Source: Nocardia jinanensis
GTDB taxonomy: Bacteria > Actinomycetota > Actinomycetes > Mycobacteriales > Mycobacteriaceae
Length of the DNA stretch: 64,000 nt
Direction of reading: 5' to 3'
Assembly: GCF_014645735.1 (NCBI RefSeq)
Contig: NZ_BMMH01000014.1
Span: 1 to 64,000, forward strand
Below, one piece after another: positions 40,595 through 49,150 of this stretch (position 1 is its first letter; every line of letters starts with the position of its first letter). The notes below the pieces were generated by a model. That model was not told the origin of the DNA, ran no database searches, and saw only the letters and a program-made list of their open reading frames with translations. The position numbers were made by a program, and so were the translations under genes.

Positions 40595-43019
40595 CGGTGC
40601 CTTCTTCTCGAGTGCGATCGGTTGTGGAGGAGCCGTCGTCGGGCCGGCGGCCGGATCGGGTGCCGCCTTCGATGGCGGACAACAGGTTCCGGGACTGCTC
40701 GGGAGTGCGGGCACGGGGCAGGTCGACGATCGGGATCACTCCGGTATCGGCCTCGGCGGACTGCCGCTGCCGGCGCGGCAACGCCGGGCGAGAGCCTTCG
40801 TCCGGCCGTGGTTTCGAGATCACGCCCATCGGATGCGCACCCGCGGATATATGCGGTGCGGGTTCGCCGGACCGGCCGGACGGCCCACCGGCAGGGGCGC
40901 CGGGCACCACCGCCGCCGGTACCGGGGCCGCAGCGGGTTCGAGGGCCGGACGGGCGGGGCGCTGCGGGCCCCCGGACTCGATGAGCGCGGTCGGGATCAG
41001 CGCGATCGCCTTGATTCCGCCGTAGACCGAATCGGTCAAGCGCACCGTGACACCGTGACGGGCGGCCAATGTGGCGACCACGAACAGACCGAGGCGGGTA
41101 TCGCCGGTGAGTGCCGCGACCCCGAAGTCCGGCGGTTCGGCCAGCAGACTGTTGCGCTCGGCCGTCTCCTCCTCGGTCATCCCCAGGCCCTGATCCGCGA
41201 CCTCGACCGCCACACCCTTGCCGACGACCGTCGCCGAGACCTCGACCTGGGATTCCGGCGGCGAGAACGCGGTGGCGTTGTCCATCAGCTCCGCGAGCAG
41301 ATGGATCAGGTCGGCCACGGCCTTGCCCGCGATGAGGACATCGGGTACGCGTCCGGTGTGGATCCTGGTGTAGTCCAGGCTCTCCGCGACCGCGCCGCGG
41401 ATGAGTTCCCACAGCGGAACCGGGTTGCGCCACCGGCGGCCCGACTGTTCACCACCGAGCACGATCAGGTTCTCCGCGTGGCGCCGGGCGCGGGTGGCGA
41501 GATGGTCGAGCTCGAAGAGCAGTTCGAGCTGGTCGGCGTTCTCCTCTTGGCGCTCGGCCTTGTCCAGCAAGGAGAGCTGGCGGTGTACGGCGAGCTGGTT
41601 GCGGTGGGCGATATTGAGGAAGACCGTATGGAAACCGGCGCGTGTCTGCGCCTCGGCCACCGCGGCCGAGACGGCGGCCACCTGGGCCCGGTTGAACGCG
41701 TCGGCCACTTCACCGAGTTCGTCGGTACCGAAGTCCAGCCGCGCGACTTCGGCGGCCGAATCGACCTTCTCGCCCTGATCCAGCCGGTGCATGATGTCGG
41801 GCAACCGCTTGTCGGCGAGCTCCAGGGTGTCGTCACGCAAGCGGCGCATCCGGGCGATGAAGCGGTTGGCCAGCACGAGCGCGGTGAGGAAGGCCAACCC
41901 GGTGAACAGCAGCACCGCGGCGCCGCCGGCCAGCGATCGGTTGGCGGTATCGGCGCCCTGGGCGCGACCGATGGCATGGGCGTCGGCGCTCTGGCCCTCC
42001 CAGAGCTTCAGCAGGGCGGCAACCACCTCGCCGGATGCCCGCTGCCAGTCGGCGACGGTCAACGGCAGGGCGGGTGTATCGGAGTCCGTGGATTCGTCGG
42101 AGGTGCTGTAGCCGGAACCGGTACCGGTCCCGTCGCGCTCGCTCGTGGAGCTACCGGTCTCCGGATCCTCGGGGGTGACCGGGCCGCGCAGCATGACGGC
42201 GTCCTGCACGGCGGTCAGCTGGTGCCAGGCCGGCGAGGCGGTGAGAGTCTGCAACTGGGCCAGGCGGGGCCCCGCCAGCACCGTGGCGGAATAGGCGACC
42301 TCGCCACGGAATTCGCCGACCTGCCGGTTGAATTCGAGCAGCTGTACATGGGTGAACTCGCCGAGGGTCAACGCGACGGCGCCCAGGGTGTCGGCCTTCG
42401 ACAGTGCCTCAGCGGCCCGTAAGGGCTCGACACCGTAGTTGAGCGCGATACCGACACCGGCGTCCGGCGCGACCCGGGCCGCCAGGACCGAGCCCCCGAT
42501 GATGGTCTCGATGACCGAACTGAAGAACCCGAATGCCTCTTCGCGCGCAATCGCACGCGCGTCGATGGCTGTGCGCAGATTCGGGACGGCATCGAAGAGT
42601 TTGCGATAGCCCTCCAGCTGGCCGGTACCGCCGTCGGGATTGAGCCGCTGGGCGGCATCGCCTTTGGCGGTGAGCTCGGCGAGCGCGATATCCGAGCGTT
42701 TGCGAGCGTCCAGGAGCGCGGCCGGTATGCCGCTATCGCCCGCCATATACAGCAGCGACAGCCGCCGTTCCTCTTGGAGGGCCTGCACCATCAGGATGGC
42801 GGGAGTGGTTGTGCTACTGGCCAGATCGGCCCATTCCTGGGCCTGGCGGCTGGAGTTCACCAGGTATGCCGCCGCGCCGACCCCGATGGACAGCAGGGCG
42901 ACGCTGGTGATGAGAACGATCGCGAGTAGACGTGTCCGAATACCGACGCGGCCGCGCGTTCGGCTCGGTCTGGAACGGAATGTCGATGCGAATTCGGGGA
43001 GCGGCAGCCGCTTGGACAC
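40572..43019 (-). CDS. cvnA: Nitrate/nitrite sensor-domain histidine kinase-like protein of conservon 2
   Basis: An 815-residue paralogue of the kinase-like protein at 37137. Membrane helices lie near 29-54 and 378-400; the extracytoplasmic NIT-like domain has QEERRLSLLYMAGDSGIPAA. It carries a Ser/Thr/Asp-rich insertion (GSSTSERDGTGTGSGYSTSD) just before the second helix that copy 1 lacks. The ATP-binding domain has ELMDNATAFSPPESQV and VADQGLGMTEEET. The tail is Pro-rich. Starts at GTG 43019. Together with cvnB and cvnC it forms the second GTPase-less conservon. Confidence 0.9.
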   Translation of the reverse strand: MSKRLPLPEFASTFRSRPSRTRGRVGIRTRLLAIVLITSVALLSIGVGAAAYLVNSSRQAQEWADLASSTTTPAILMVQALQEERRLSLLYMAGDSGIPAALLDARKRSDIALAELTAKGDAAQRLNPDGGTGQLEGYRKLFDAVPNLRTAIDARAIAREEAFGFFSSVIETIIGGSVLAARVAPDAGVGIALNYGVEPLRAAEALSKADTLGAVALTLGEFTHVQLLEFNRQVGEFRGEVAYSATVLAGPRLAQLQTLTASPAWHQLTAVQDAVMLRGPVTPEDPETGSSTSERDGTGTGSGYSTSDESTDSDTPALPLTVADWQRASGEVVAALLKLWEGQSADAHAIGRAQGADTANRSLAGGAAVLLFTGLAFLTALVLANRFIARMRRLRDDTLELADKRLPDIMHRLDQGEKVDSAAEVARLDFGTDELGEVADAFNRAQVAAVSAAVAEAQTRAGFHTVFLNIAHRNQLAVHRQLSLLDKAERQEENADQLELLFELDHLATRARRHAENLIVLGGEQSGRRWRNPVPLWELIRGAVAESLDYTRIHTGRVPDVLIAGKAVADLIHLLAELMDNATAFSPPESQVEVSATVVGKGVAVEVADQGLGMTEEETAERNSLLAEPPDFGVAALTGDTRLGLFVVATLAARHGVTVRLTDSVYGGIKAIALIPTALIESGGPQRPARPALEPAAAPVPAAVVPGAPAGGPSGRSGEPAPHISAGAHPMGVISKPRPDEGSRPALPRRQRQSAEADTGVIPIVDLPRARTPEQSRNLLSAIEGGTRSGRRPDDGSSTTDRTREEGTDDDSSAH

Positions 43020-43103
43020 AGTAGATCAACTCGTTCCCGGGGATGCGCGCGAACGCCCTCATCGGTCCGGCTCACCGCCCAACTATCCCGGCACTGCGGT
43101 TCT

Positions 43104-43146
43104 CCCGGCAATGCGTCATGCTTGTCCCAGACATTAGCGAAAGTAG
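43104..43146. promoter_or_regulatory. Conserved upstream block of conservon 2
   Basis: This 43-base block matches 39614-39656 upstream of conservon 1 at 32 positions without gaps, including CCCGGCAATGC and TAGCGAAAG. It lies 85-127 bases before the GTG start of cvnA. It is a likely promoter or regulator site preserved since the operon duplication. Confidence 0.45.
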
Positions 43147-43247
43147 TACGTTTCAGTCTCGAAAACTACTACTCTCACCAGGCATTCTTTTCGGGATTCG
43201 AAGCCGGGTCGTTACGGTTTATTCGCGGACCTCGCGCGATCGGGGCG

Positions 43248-44774
43248 CTACCCGCGCGTAACAGCCGTACGTTTCGCGCCGGCGACGCGGAAACACAGCA
43301 CCCGCTCGCCGTATCCGGCCAGCGGCTGGGCCTCGGCGGCCTGCCGGATACCGCTGGCCGGGAGCTCGGTGAGCTTGGCGAACATGGTGGCGTTACCGAA
43401 CGCGGAGCGGATCTGGGTCTCCGAGGCGTAATCCGCGCCGTAGTCGGCGAGTTTGCCGAAGTCCAACGGCGCCAGCGGAGTATCCAGGGCGACCGGTTCG
43501 GCGGGCCGGCCGAGTGCGGCGTATTGCGTGGCCGCGCCCTGCTCGTACCAGCACAACTCGTAGGCCAGGTTCTCCGTGCTGGTCACACTCATCACCGGCC
43601 AATGCTGCGAAAGAGCCAGCGCCAGTGGGTTCTTCGCGACCGGGGTGAGCTCCCATTTGAGGCTCTCGACCGCGATCCAGCTGCCCGACCTCCGCTCGAC
43701 CAGCACGATGTCCTCACCGAGTTCGGCGGCGGCGTTGAGCTGCGGATCGCGAGTACCCCAGTGCGCCTTGTCCACTCCGTAGGCGGTGTTGATATCCACC
43801 GGTTCGGCACCGGCCGCCGTATAGGCGGCGACGATCGCGTCGCGCACCTGCTCCAGCGCGTCGGGCGCCGAGCACAGCACGCTCAACGCGCCGAACGAGG
43901 AGCCGATCTCCACCGGTTTGGCCGGTTGGTCCGGCATCGCCCCGGCGACCAGCGGTTTCAGCCCGACCAGCGCGAGCTGCCAGTTGATCTCCTCGATCGT
44001 GGCCAGATCTCCCGCGCTTTGATACAGGATCTGCTGCTGGGTCAGGTAACCGGCGCGTTCGAGGGTCCGGCATTCCAGCTTCCGCAGCGCGGACTGCGTT
44101 TTGCTGGTGAAACCGATCTCCTCGAGCTTGAGGTTCCGCAGTTGCGATGCCATGGCCGGGGTGGTGAGCGCGGTATAGCGTTCGCGATACATGGCCACCG
44201 CCTGCTTCCGCTGGCGGCCCACCATGAGGGTGCGCAGCAGGGTGTTCAGGGTGGCGAGGTATTTCCGGGACTGCTCGGCATCGGCCTGGAACAGGCCGGC
44301 GCGGATCCGGACTGCCTCGTCGGTGGCGACCACGGCCGCGCCCGGGTCCAGCCGGCACAGCCACACACCGCATTTCGACAGACCGTCCGCGCAGACTCCC
44401 GCCACATTGGGATATTCGTGCGCCACCCGGGTGTAGGCGTTGCAGGCGTCGCGGATGGTGGCGGTGGCGAGTTCGCGATGGCCGATGGCGCGCGCGGCCT
44501 GTTCCAGCAGCCGCAGCGTGTCCTGGACCTCGTTGGCGAAGATCGCCGACACATGACCGGAGGTGAACCAGCGCAGCCGGATCATCACCGCTTCCTGCGC
44601 GGGCTCCAACGCGCCGGCCACCCGGTTGCGCACCGAACCGTCGGTCTGGGTGGCCAGATAGCCCGAGGCGAGCTCACACAGGCTGGTGGCGAGCTGGAGC
44701 TCCGCCGCCGGTGTCCGGTCACGCGCCGCGATCCGGTCTGCGGCCACCCGGCCCTCGATGGCGATCAGGTCCAT
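43248..44774 (-). CDS. TPR-like hypothetical protein
   Basis: The 508-residue protein is not recognised. Residues 1-230 are helical with TPR-like spacing (ELATATIRDACNAYTRVAHE; YPNVAGVCADGLSKCGVWL; SRKYLATLNTLLRTLM). From about 290 it becomes an alpha/beta region with SSFGALSVLCSAPDALEQV and several Trp-containing strands (SGSWIAVESLKWELTPVA). No signal or membrane segment is present. It lies upstream of conservon 2 on the same strand, about 230 bases away, and might be an effector or scaffold, but this is only position. Confidence 0.65.
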   Translation of the reverse strand: MDLIAIEGRVAADRIAARDRTPAAELQLATSLCELASGYLATQTDGSVRNRVAGALEPAQEAVMIRLRWFTSGHVSAIFANEVQDTLRLLEQAARAIGHRELATATIRDACNAYTRVAHEYPNVAGVCADGLSKCGVWLCRLDPGAAVVATDEAVRIRAGLFQADAEQSRKYLATLNTLLRTLMVGRQRKQAVAMYRERYTALTTPAMASQLRNLKLEEIGFTSKTQSALRKLECRTLERAGYLTQQQILYQSAGDLATIEEINWQLALVGLKPLVAGAMPDQPAKPVEIGSSFGALSVLCSAPDALEQVRDAIVAAYTAAGAEPVDINTAYGVDKAHWGTRDPQLNAAAELGEDIVLVERRSGSWIAVESLKWELTPVAKNPLALALSQHWPVMSVTSTENLAYELCWYEQGAATQYAALGRPAEPVALDTPLAPLDFGKLADYGADYASETQIRSAFGNATMFAKLTELPASGIRQAAEAQPLAGYGERVLCFRVAGAKRTAVTRG

Positions 44775-44933
44775 CGCGATCTCAATTCCCGCATCACCTT
44801 CCGCGCACGGTCGTCGAGCGGCCGTAGTCCGAGCATTCCTCGAAAGTCTGCCACAGGTACAGGTGAGTTAGCAGCGCTACCGGGCGGTTGGTCCCGCCGG
44901 CACGGGGGCGCCCGGGCCGATGGGGACCGCCCG

Positions 44934-45290
44934 TCAGCCCGCGGGTACCGTACTCGCGCCGATTCCCAGGTAGAAGAGCATGATCAGGAAGAGGAACCAG
45001 CCGGCCCCCTGCCAGATGGGCCAGGGACCTTCCCGCCGCCAGACCCGGATCGTCTCCACGAAGGCGCCGACGCCGCCCGCGATCAGTACGAGCCCGGGTC
45101 CGAACAGGATTGCGGTCTGGGCGGCCGTATCGCACAGCAGCGCGTCGGCGTCGCGGCACCGCCCGGTCGCCGCCCAGATCGCGGCGACCGCGCAAACCAG
45201 CGCCGCGAGCACGAGCACGGCAAGCACGTAGCGCACCGCCCGGCGGAAGTTTCCGTCGTCGGACCAGCGCTTCTCCACATCGTCGGTCAT
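44934..45290 (-). CDS. Small integral membrane protein
   Basis: A 118-residue protein with three predicted membrane helices: RAVRYVLAVLVLAALVCAVA, ILFGPGLVLIAGGVGAFVET and GAGWFLFLIMLFYLGIGAS. The loop between the first two has two Cys (GRCRDADALLCDT) that could pair outside the cell. ATG 45290 follows GGGAGG. The family is not known to me. It is 73 bases downstream of the gene at 45364 on the same strand. Confidence 0.75.
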   Translation of the reverse strand: MTDDVEKRWSDDGNFRRAVRYVLAVLVLAALVCAVAAIWAATGRCRDADALLCDTAAQTAILFGPGLVLIAGGVGAFVETIRVWRREGPWPIWQGAGWFLFLIMLFYLGIGASTVPAG

Positions 45291-45363
45291 CGCACAGCCC
45301 TCCCGGCCGCGGTATTTCCCGGCAGCAGCGCGACAAACATCCCAGGTCAGCACCGCTGACTCG

Positions 45364-45858
45364 TCAAACACCGAGCTCGTCGCAGAGATCTACGTAGCGA
45401 TCCAGGTAGTCGGGTGTCGATCGTTGGTCGCCCAGGCCGACCGTGTCGAACTCGTCCAGGCCCTCTCTCGCCGCGACCCCCAGAACGCGCAGAGCGCCAT
45501 TGATGTCCGCTACCGGACGTATGGGTCCACCATCGATCGATACGACAGCCCCCTGGCCTCCTGCGCCTGCGAAGTAGTCCGTAACCACCAACGCGAAAGT
45601 CGCCTCGGATCGGGCCGAGAGCTCCGCCGCCAGCACACCGATCACGTTCTCGGTCGGGAACAACAGTTCACGCGCGCTCGGGGCGAGTTCGAAATGTCCT
45701 TCGACCCCGAGCAGCTTCTGCCGATACGCCGCGTAGTAGTGCGTCAGATGAAACAGCGTCAGGTCGCCGCCCAGAGGTACCGGTACCAGATCCCACTTGT
45801 CGACCACATCGGCGTGGTACGGGCCGGGCAATATCAATGCGGTGATCGCGTGTGCCAC
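45364..45858 (-). CDS. Hypothetical protein
   Basis: A 164-residue soluble protein, not recognised. It begins AHAITALILPGPYHADVVDK and contains GDLTLFHLTHYYAAYRQKLL and VVTDYFAGAGGQGAVVS. The last part is acidic (STPDYLDRYVDLCDELGV). The mix of strands and helices looks like a compact domain of the kind found in actinobacterial immunity-like or stand-alone proteins. It may be co-transcribed with the membrane protein downstream. Confidence 0.6.
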   Translation of the reverse strand: MAHAITALILPGPYHADVVDKWDLVPVPLGGDLTLFHLTHYYAAYRQKLLGVEGHFELAPSARELLFPTENVIGVLAAELSARSEATFALVVTDYFAGAGGQGAVVSIDGGPIRPVADINGALRVLGVAAREGLDEFDTVGLGDQRSTPDYLDRYVDLCDELGV

Positions 45859-46004
45859 CTCCGCAACCTATCGCCCGCCCCGGTTGTGGAGCGAACGAGC
45901 GCCGCGGCCGATCGCGTGCGATGTGCGTGCGATGTGCGGTCGGCCGTCCAGAGGTCGGCGACCATTGAGCACCTACAAGGTCGCGAACCTCCCCAGGGGG
46001 CCAG

Positions 46005-46130
46005 GACGCACCTCCGCACCCGCCTTCTGTCTGCCGTGACGCACCTCCGCACCCACCTCCTGTCTGCCATGACGCACCTCCGCACCCACCTTCTGTCTGC
46101 CATGGCGCACCTCCGCACCACCTTCCGTCT
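46005..46130. repeat. 33-bp tandem repeat (minisatellite)
   Basis: Three full units (46005-46037, 46038-46070, 46071-46103) and a partial fourth start with GACGCACCTCCGCACC and end in CTGTCTGCC. Units differ by one to three bases. As 33 is a multiple of three, frames on both strands stay open and look like 11-residue peptide repeats, but no credible gene start exists. Confidence 0.85.
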
Positions 46131-46256
46131 ACTCCGGATGGTCCACCTCAGTAGGCGGGGCCCGCCCCGGTTCTGGAGCGACGTAGCGAAGGAGCGCAGC
46201 GACTGAGCGAAGGAGTGAAGAACCGGGGTTAATAGGGCCCCGCCCCCGCGGCGCCG
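46126..46256. repeat. Dispersed palindromic intergenic repeat, copy 2
   Basis: The 91 bases at 46154-46244 are identical to 28-118. The outer stem pairs 46154-46163 with 46235-46244 and the inner stem pairs 46165-46174 with 46219-46228. Flanking similarity runs left to 46126. As with copy 1, it sits just downstream of a minus-strand gene and next to a GCGGCGCC hairpin. Confidence 0.85.
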
Positions 46257-46266
46257 AAGGCGCCGC
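46248..46266 (-). terminator. GC hairpin terminator after the acyl-CoA ligase
   Basis: GCGGCGCC (46248-46255) pairs with GGCGCCGC (46259-46266) around GAA. It begins two bases after the ligase stop codon (46269-46271, read on the minus strand). It is the reverse complement of the hairpin at the end of the mce operon. Confidence 0.7.
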
Positions 46267-46268
46267 CA

Positions 46269-47795
46269 TTAGACAGAGCGCAATTTGCCTTTGACCAGCT
46301 TGCCCGTCGGGGTGCGGGGCAATTCGTCGGCGAAGTCGAAACTGCGCGGCACCTTGTAGTGGGCGATCCGCTCGCGCAGGTATTCACGCAGTCCCGCGGC
46401 CAGTTCCGGACCGGGCGCGACATTCGGCGCCGGTTGGACCACCGCTTTCACCGATTCGCCCATCTCCTCGTCGGGAATACCGATCACCGCGACATCGAAC
46501 ACCAACGGATGCAGGGCGAGCGCGTCCTCGATCTCCTGCGGGTAGATGTTCACTCCGCCGGAAATGATCATGAACGCTTTGCGGTCGGTGAGGAACAGGA
46601 AACCGTCGTTGTCGACGTAGCCGATATCGCCGGTGGTGGTCCAGGTCGGGTGGTCCGGGTGGATCGCCTGCTGCGTTTTCGCCGGGTCGTTGTGGTAGGC
46701 GAAGGGCAGTTCGTCGCGTTCGAAATATATCGTGCCGATTTCGCCGGTCGGTAGCTCCGCGCCGTCCTCCCCGCAGATCCGGATCGAGCCCATACCGGCG
46801 GGACCCACCGAGCCCGGTTTGCGTAGCCACTGCTCGCTGTCGATGAAGGTGGCGCCGTTGGCCTCGGTCGAGGCGTAGTACTCGAACAGCACCGGGCCCC
46901 ACCACTCGATCATCGCCCGCTTCACGTCGACGGCGCAGGGAGCGGCGGCGTGTACGGCGACCTTCAGGCTCGAGATGTCGTAGCGGGTGCGGGTGGCCTC
47001 GTCGAGTTTCAGCATGCGGACGAACATGGTGGGAACCCATTGGCTGTGGGTGACCCGGTAGCGCTCGATCGCGGCCAGAGCCTGCTCGGCGTCGAACCGC
47101 TCCATGACGACGAGGGTGCCACCGAGGGCCTGTACGACACCGCCGAAACGCAGCGGTGCGGCGTGGTAGAGCGGGGCGGGGGACAGGTAGATCGATTCGC
47201 TGTCGAAACCGTAGAGCGGTCCGAAGACGGCGGTGTAGGGGTCGCCGGGCGCATCGCCGACCTGTTGGTCCGACAGCGGCTGTTCGATACCCTTGGGCCG
47301 CCCGGTGGTACCGGAGGAGTAGAGCATATCGGCGCCGCGCGGCTGGTCGGGTAGCGGTTGCGGGGGCTGCGCGGCAAGCGCGTCTTCATAACACTCGTAG
47401 CCCTCGACCGCCCCGCCGAAGGCCAGCCGGATCCCTACCTCGGGAGTCTGCTCGACGATCGCCTCGGCGGCGTCGCGCAGTCCGGCCGAGACGATCAGTG
47501 CCTGCGCACCGCAGTCGTTCACGATGTAGCTGATCTCGGGCGGGGACAGATGCCGGTTCACCGCAGTGATGTAAAGCCCCGATCGCAGAGCCGCCCAGTA
47601 CGCCTCGTACACCTTCGGGTCGTTACCGGAGAGCAATGCGATGTGATCACCCTTGCGCAATCCGGCGGCGTGCAGATGCCGGGCGAGCCGGACGGAATTG
47701 TCCTCCAGCTCCCGATAGGTCAGCGTCTCGCCGGTCTCGGCGACGATAATGGCTGGTTTATCGGGGAATGTATCGACATGCGCGCCGGGATACAT
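46269..47795 (-). CDS. Acyl-CoA synthetase / AMP-dependent ligase (FadD4-like)
   Basis: An ANL-superfamily ligase of 508 residues. The ATP-binding loop YSSGTTGRPKG is near 159-169, the adenine motif in YYASTEANG, the TGD motif and DRKAFMIISGGVNIYPQEIE hinge (about 415-434), and the catalytic C-terminal Lys in TPTGKLVKGKL. It activates a carboxylic acid to acyl-AMP and transfers it to CoA. It lacks a long N-terminal tail. Lipid or aromatic-acid degradation is likely; the exact substrate is unclear. Alone in its transcription unit. Confidence 0.9.
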   Translation of the reverse strand: MYPGAHVDTFPDKPAIIVAETGETLTYRELEDNSVRLARHLHAAGLRKGDHIALLSGNDPKVYEAYWAALRSGLYITAVNRHLSPPEISYIVNDCGAQALIVSAGLRDAAEAIVEQTPEVGIRLAFGGAVEGYECYEDALAAQPPQPLPDQPRGADMLYSSGTTGRPKGIEQPLSDQQVGDAPGDPYTAVFGPLYGFDSESIYLSPAPLYHAAPLRFGGVVQALGGTLVVMERFDAEQALAAIERYRVTHSQWVPTMFVRMLKLDEATRTRYDISSLKVAVHAAAPCAVDVKRAMIEWWGPVLFEYYASTEANGATFIDSEQWLRKPGSVGPAGMGSIRICGEDGAELPTGEIGTIYFERDELPFAYHNDPAKTQQAIHPDHPTWTTTGDIGYVDNDGFLFLTDRKAFMIISGGVNIYPQEIEDALALHPLVFDVAVIGIPDEEMGESVKAVVQPAPNVAPGPELAAGLREYLRERIAHYKVPRSFDFADELPRTPTGKLVKGKLRSV

Positions 47796-47984
47796 AATGC
47801 TCCTTCACGGAACGAAGCAGCCGGATATCGACTGCCGAGCCGAGATGAGGCCTATGTCGCTTCCGCGTCACCGGCCCCGCCGGGCAATCGCCCGGCGATC
47901 GCGACGATAGCGGAAAGTGAACAGCGATTCGTCAGTTTTCCGGAACTGGCGGACCCGGCCGGTATTTCGGGCCCGGGTCCTTCC

Positions 47985-48086
47985 TCAGGGCCGCGACGGC
48001 TCGTTCGGAAAGGTCGCGGCCACCTGGTCGAACAGCTCGGGCCGCTCCCATTGTGCCCAGTGACCCGTGGCCGCCGGGAAAAGCAT
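47985..48086 (-). pseudogene. C-terminal fragment of an alpha/beta hydrolase
   Basis: The minus strand encodes AATGHWAQWERPELFDQV followed by a short tail and stop. GHWAQWE is the typical catalytic-His region of meta-cleavage alpha/beta hydrolases (MhpC/BphD type). Only about 33 codons remain, and upstream codons are not hydrolase-like. I read this as the leftover of a deleted gene. Confidence 0.6.
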
Positions 48087-48145
48087 CGCAGGCGGGCATC
48101 CGGTCCGCCGGCAGGCGGGCGCCGGCCGGTCGCGGGCAGCTCGGC

Positions 48146-48844
48146 TCAGCCGTTCGGTGTGCTGATCTCGCGGACCTCCCGTAGATGCTGCTCCATCGCG
48201 GCCGCCGCCGTGGGGCCGTCGTGCTCGGATACCGCCCGGTAGATCAGCTCGTGGCCCTGGATGGAGATCCGGCGGCCGAGCGCGGTGCGATGGGAGAGCA
48301 TCCGGGTGCGCTGCGTCCATTCGGTGGTCATCGTGCACAGCGTGACCAGCAGTGGGTTCTGCGCCGCATGTGCCAGCAGGGTGTGGAATTCGATATCGAG
48401 ACGCATCGACTCCTCGGGCGGCAGGGTCTCCTGCGAACGGGTCAGCACCTCGTCGAGGGAGAGCAGATTGGAATCCACGGCACGCAGCGCGGCGAGTTCG
48501 GCGATCCGCGGCTCGACCAGATCGCGTAGTTCGGTGGCATAGCCGAGTTCGACATCCAGATCGGCGAGGTTCCCGTACAGCCGGGATGCCCCCTTCGAGA
48601 TATCGGCGACAGTGCTGCCCCGGCCCTGGCGCCGCTCCACCAGTTTCTTCGATTCCAGTTCGAACATGGCCTCGCGCAACGATGACCGCGAAATGTTCAT
48701 ACTCGCGGCGAGTTCCCGCTCCGGGGGGAGCCGATCGCCGGCGCGCAGTTCGCCGCTGATGATCAGCTTCTCCAGATGGGCGGCTACCTCGGCGCTCACG
48801 CTGCGCGAGTGGCGGCGCATCGGTGGGATCGACGCGAATGTCAT
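48146..48844 (-). CDS. GntR family regulator, FadR subfamily
   Basis: ATG 48844 follows GGAGG; 232 residues. The winged HTH is LEKLIISGELRAGDRLPPER, LAASMNISRSSLREAMFELE and RQGRGSTV. The C-terminal FCD domain has the expected metal-binding pattern with Asp and His (LDIEFHTLLAHAAQN). It diverges from the acetamidase operon, and two TGGTNNNACCA sites lie in the gap (48911 and 49127), which match operators of this subfamily. It therefore likely controls itself and the operon at 49151. The open frame reaches 49 codons upstream, without support. Confidence 0.9.
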   Translation of the reverse strand: MTFASIPPMRRHSRSVSAEVAAHLEKLIISGELRAGDRLPPERELAASMNISRSSLREAMFELESKKLVERRQGRGSTVADISKGASRLYGNLADLDVELGYATELRDLVEPRIAELAALRAVDSNLLSLDEVLTRSQETLPPEESMRLDIEFHTLLAHAAQNPLLVTLCTMTTEWTQRTRMLSHRTALGRRISIQGHELIYRAVSEHDGPTAAAAMEQHLREVREISTPNG

Positions 48845-48910
48845 ACGGGCCCTCCTGGTACCGGCCGGACGGCCGCGGCTGGTGAACCCGGTGACGGCAT
48901 CCGGACCAGA

Positions 48911-48925
48911 ATTGGTCCTACCAAT
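48911..48925. promoter_or_regulatory. FadR/PdhR-type operator, site 1
   Basis: ATTGGT-CCT-ACCAAT is a perfect palindrome and matches the classic PdhR-type consensus ATTGGTnnnACCAAT. It lies 66 bases upstream of the GntR start. Confidence 0.75.
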
Positions 48926-49126
48926 ATCGGGCTGTGTGGTCGATGCGGATTCTACGTAGCCGGCCACCGCTTGTCGCCGCAAGTTTTCCACGAGCCGGGA
49001 TGATTCGGAAAAGTTACCGATGGCCTGCGTTTCAGGTAGCTGTGTTGCCGACCGGTAAATCGGTCGTTACGTTCCGCCGCCCCGCTCGCGACCGGGTGTC
49101 GCGACTCCTATGGTCGGTGCATCAGG

Positions 49127-49137
49127 TGGTCGGACCA
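49127..49137. promoter_or_regulatory. FadR/PdhR-type operator, site 2
   Basis: TGGT-CGG-ACCA, extended on the right as ACCAAT, repeats the core of site 1. It ends 14 bases before the acetamidase start codon, overlapping the likely promoter or ribosome-site region, suiting repression. Confidence 0.65.
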
Positions 49138-49150
49138 ATAAGGAGCTTCG

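Noticed and set aside
39705..42422. 905-codon plus-strand frame opposite conservon 2
   Set aside because: It lies antisense to clear cvnC, cvnB and cvnA genes and has no recognisable domain; typical antisense openness at high GC.
43122..45359. 745-codon plus-strand frame opposite the TPR-like gene
   Set aside because: Rich in His, Arg and Gln without hydrophobic pattern; the minus-strand protein is far more protein-like.
46005..46130. Possible CRISPR array
   Set aside because: Units are directly adjacent with no unique spacers; it is a simple tandem repeat.
45424..46206. Plus-strand frame containing 11-residue repeats over the minisatellite
   Set aside because: The repeats come from a 33-bp DNA tandem repeat that keeps all frames open; the rest is antisense to the 45364-45858 gene.
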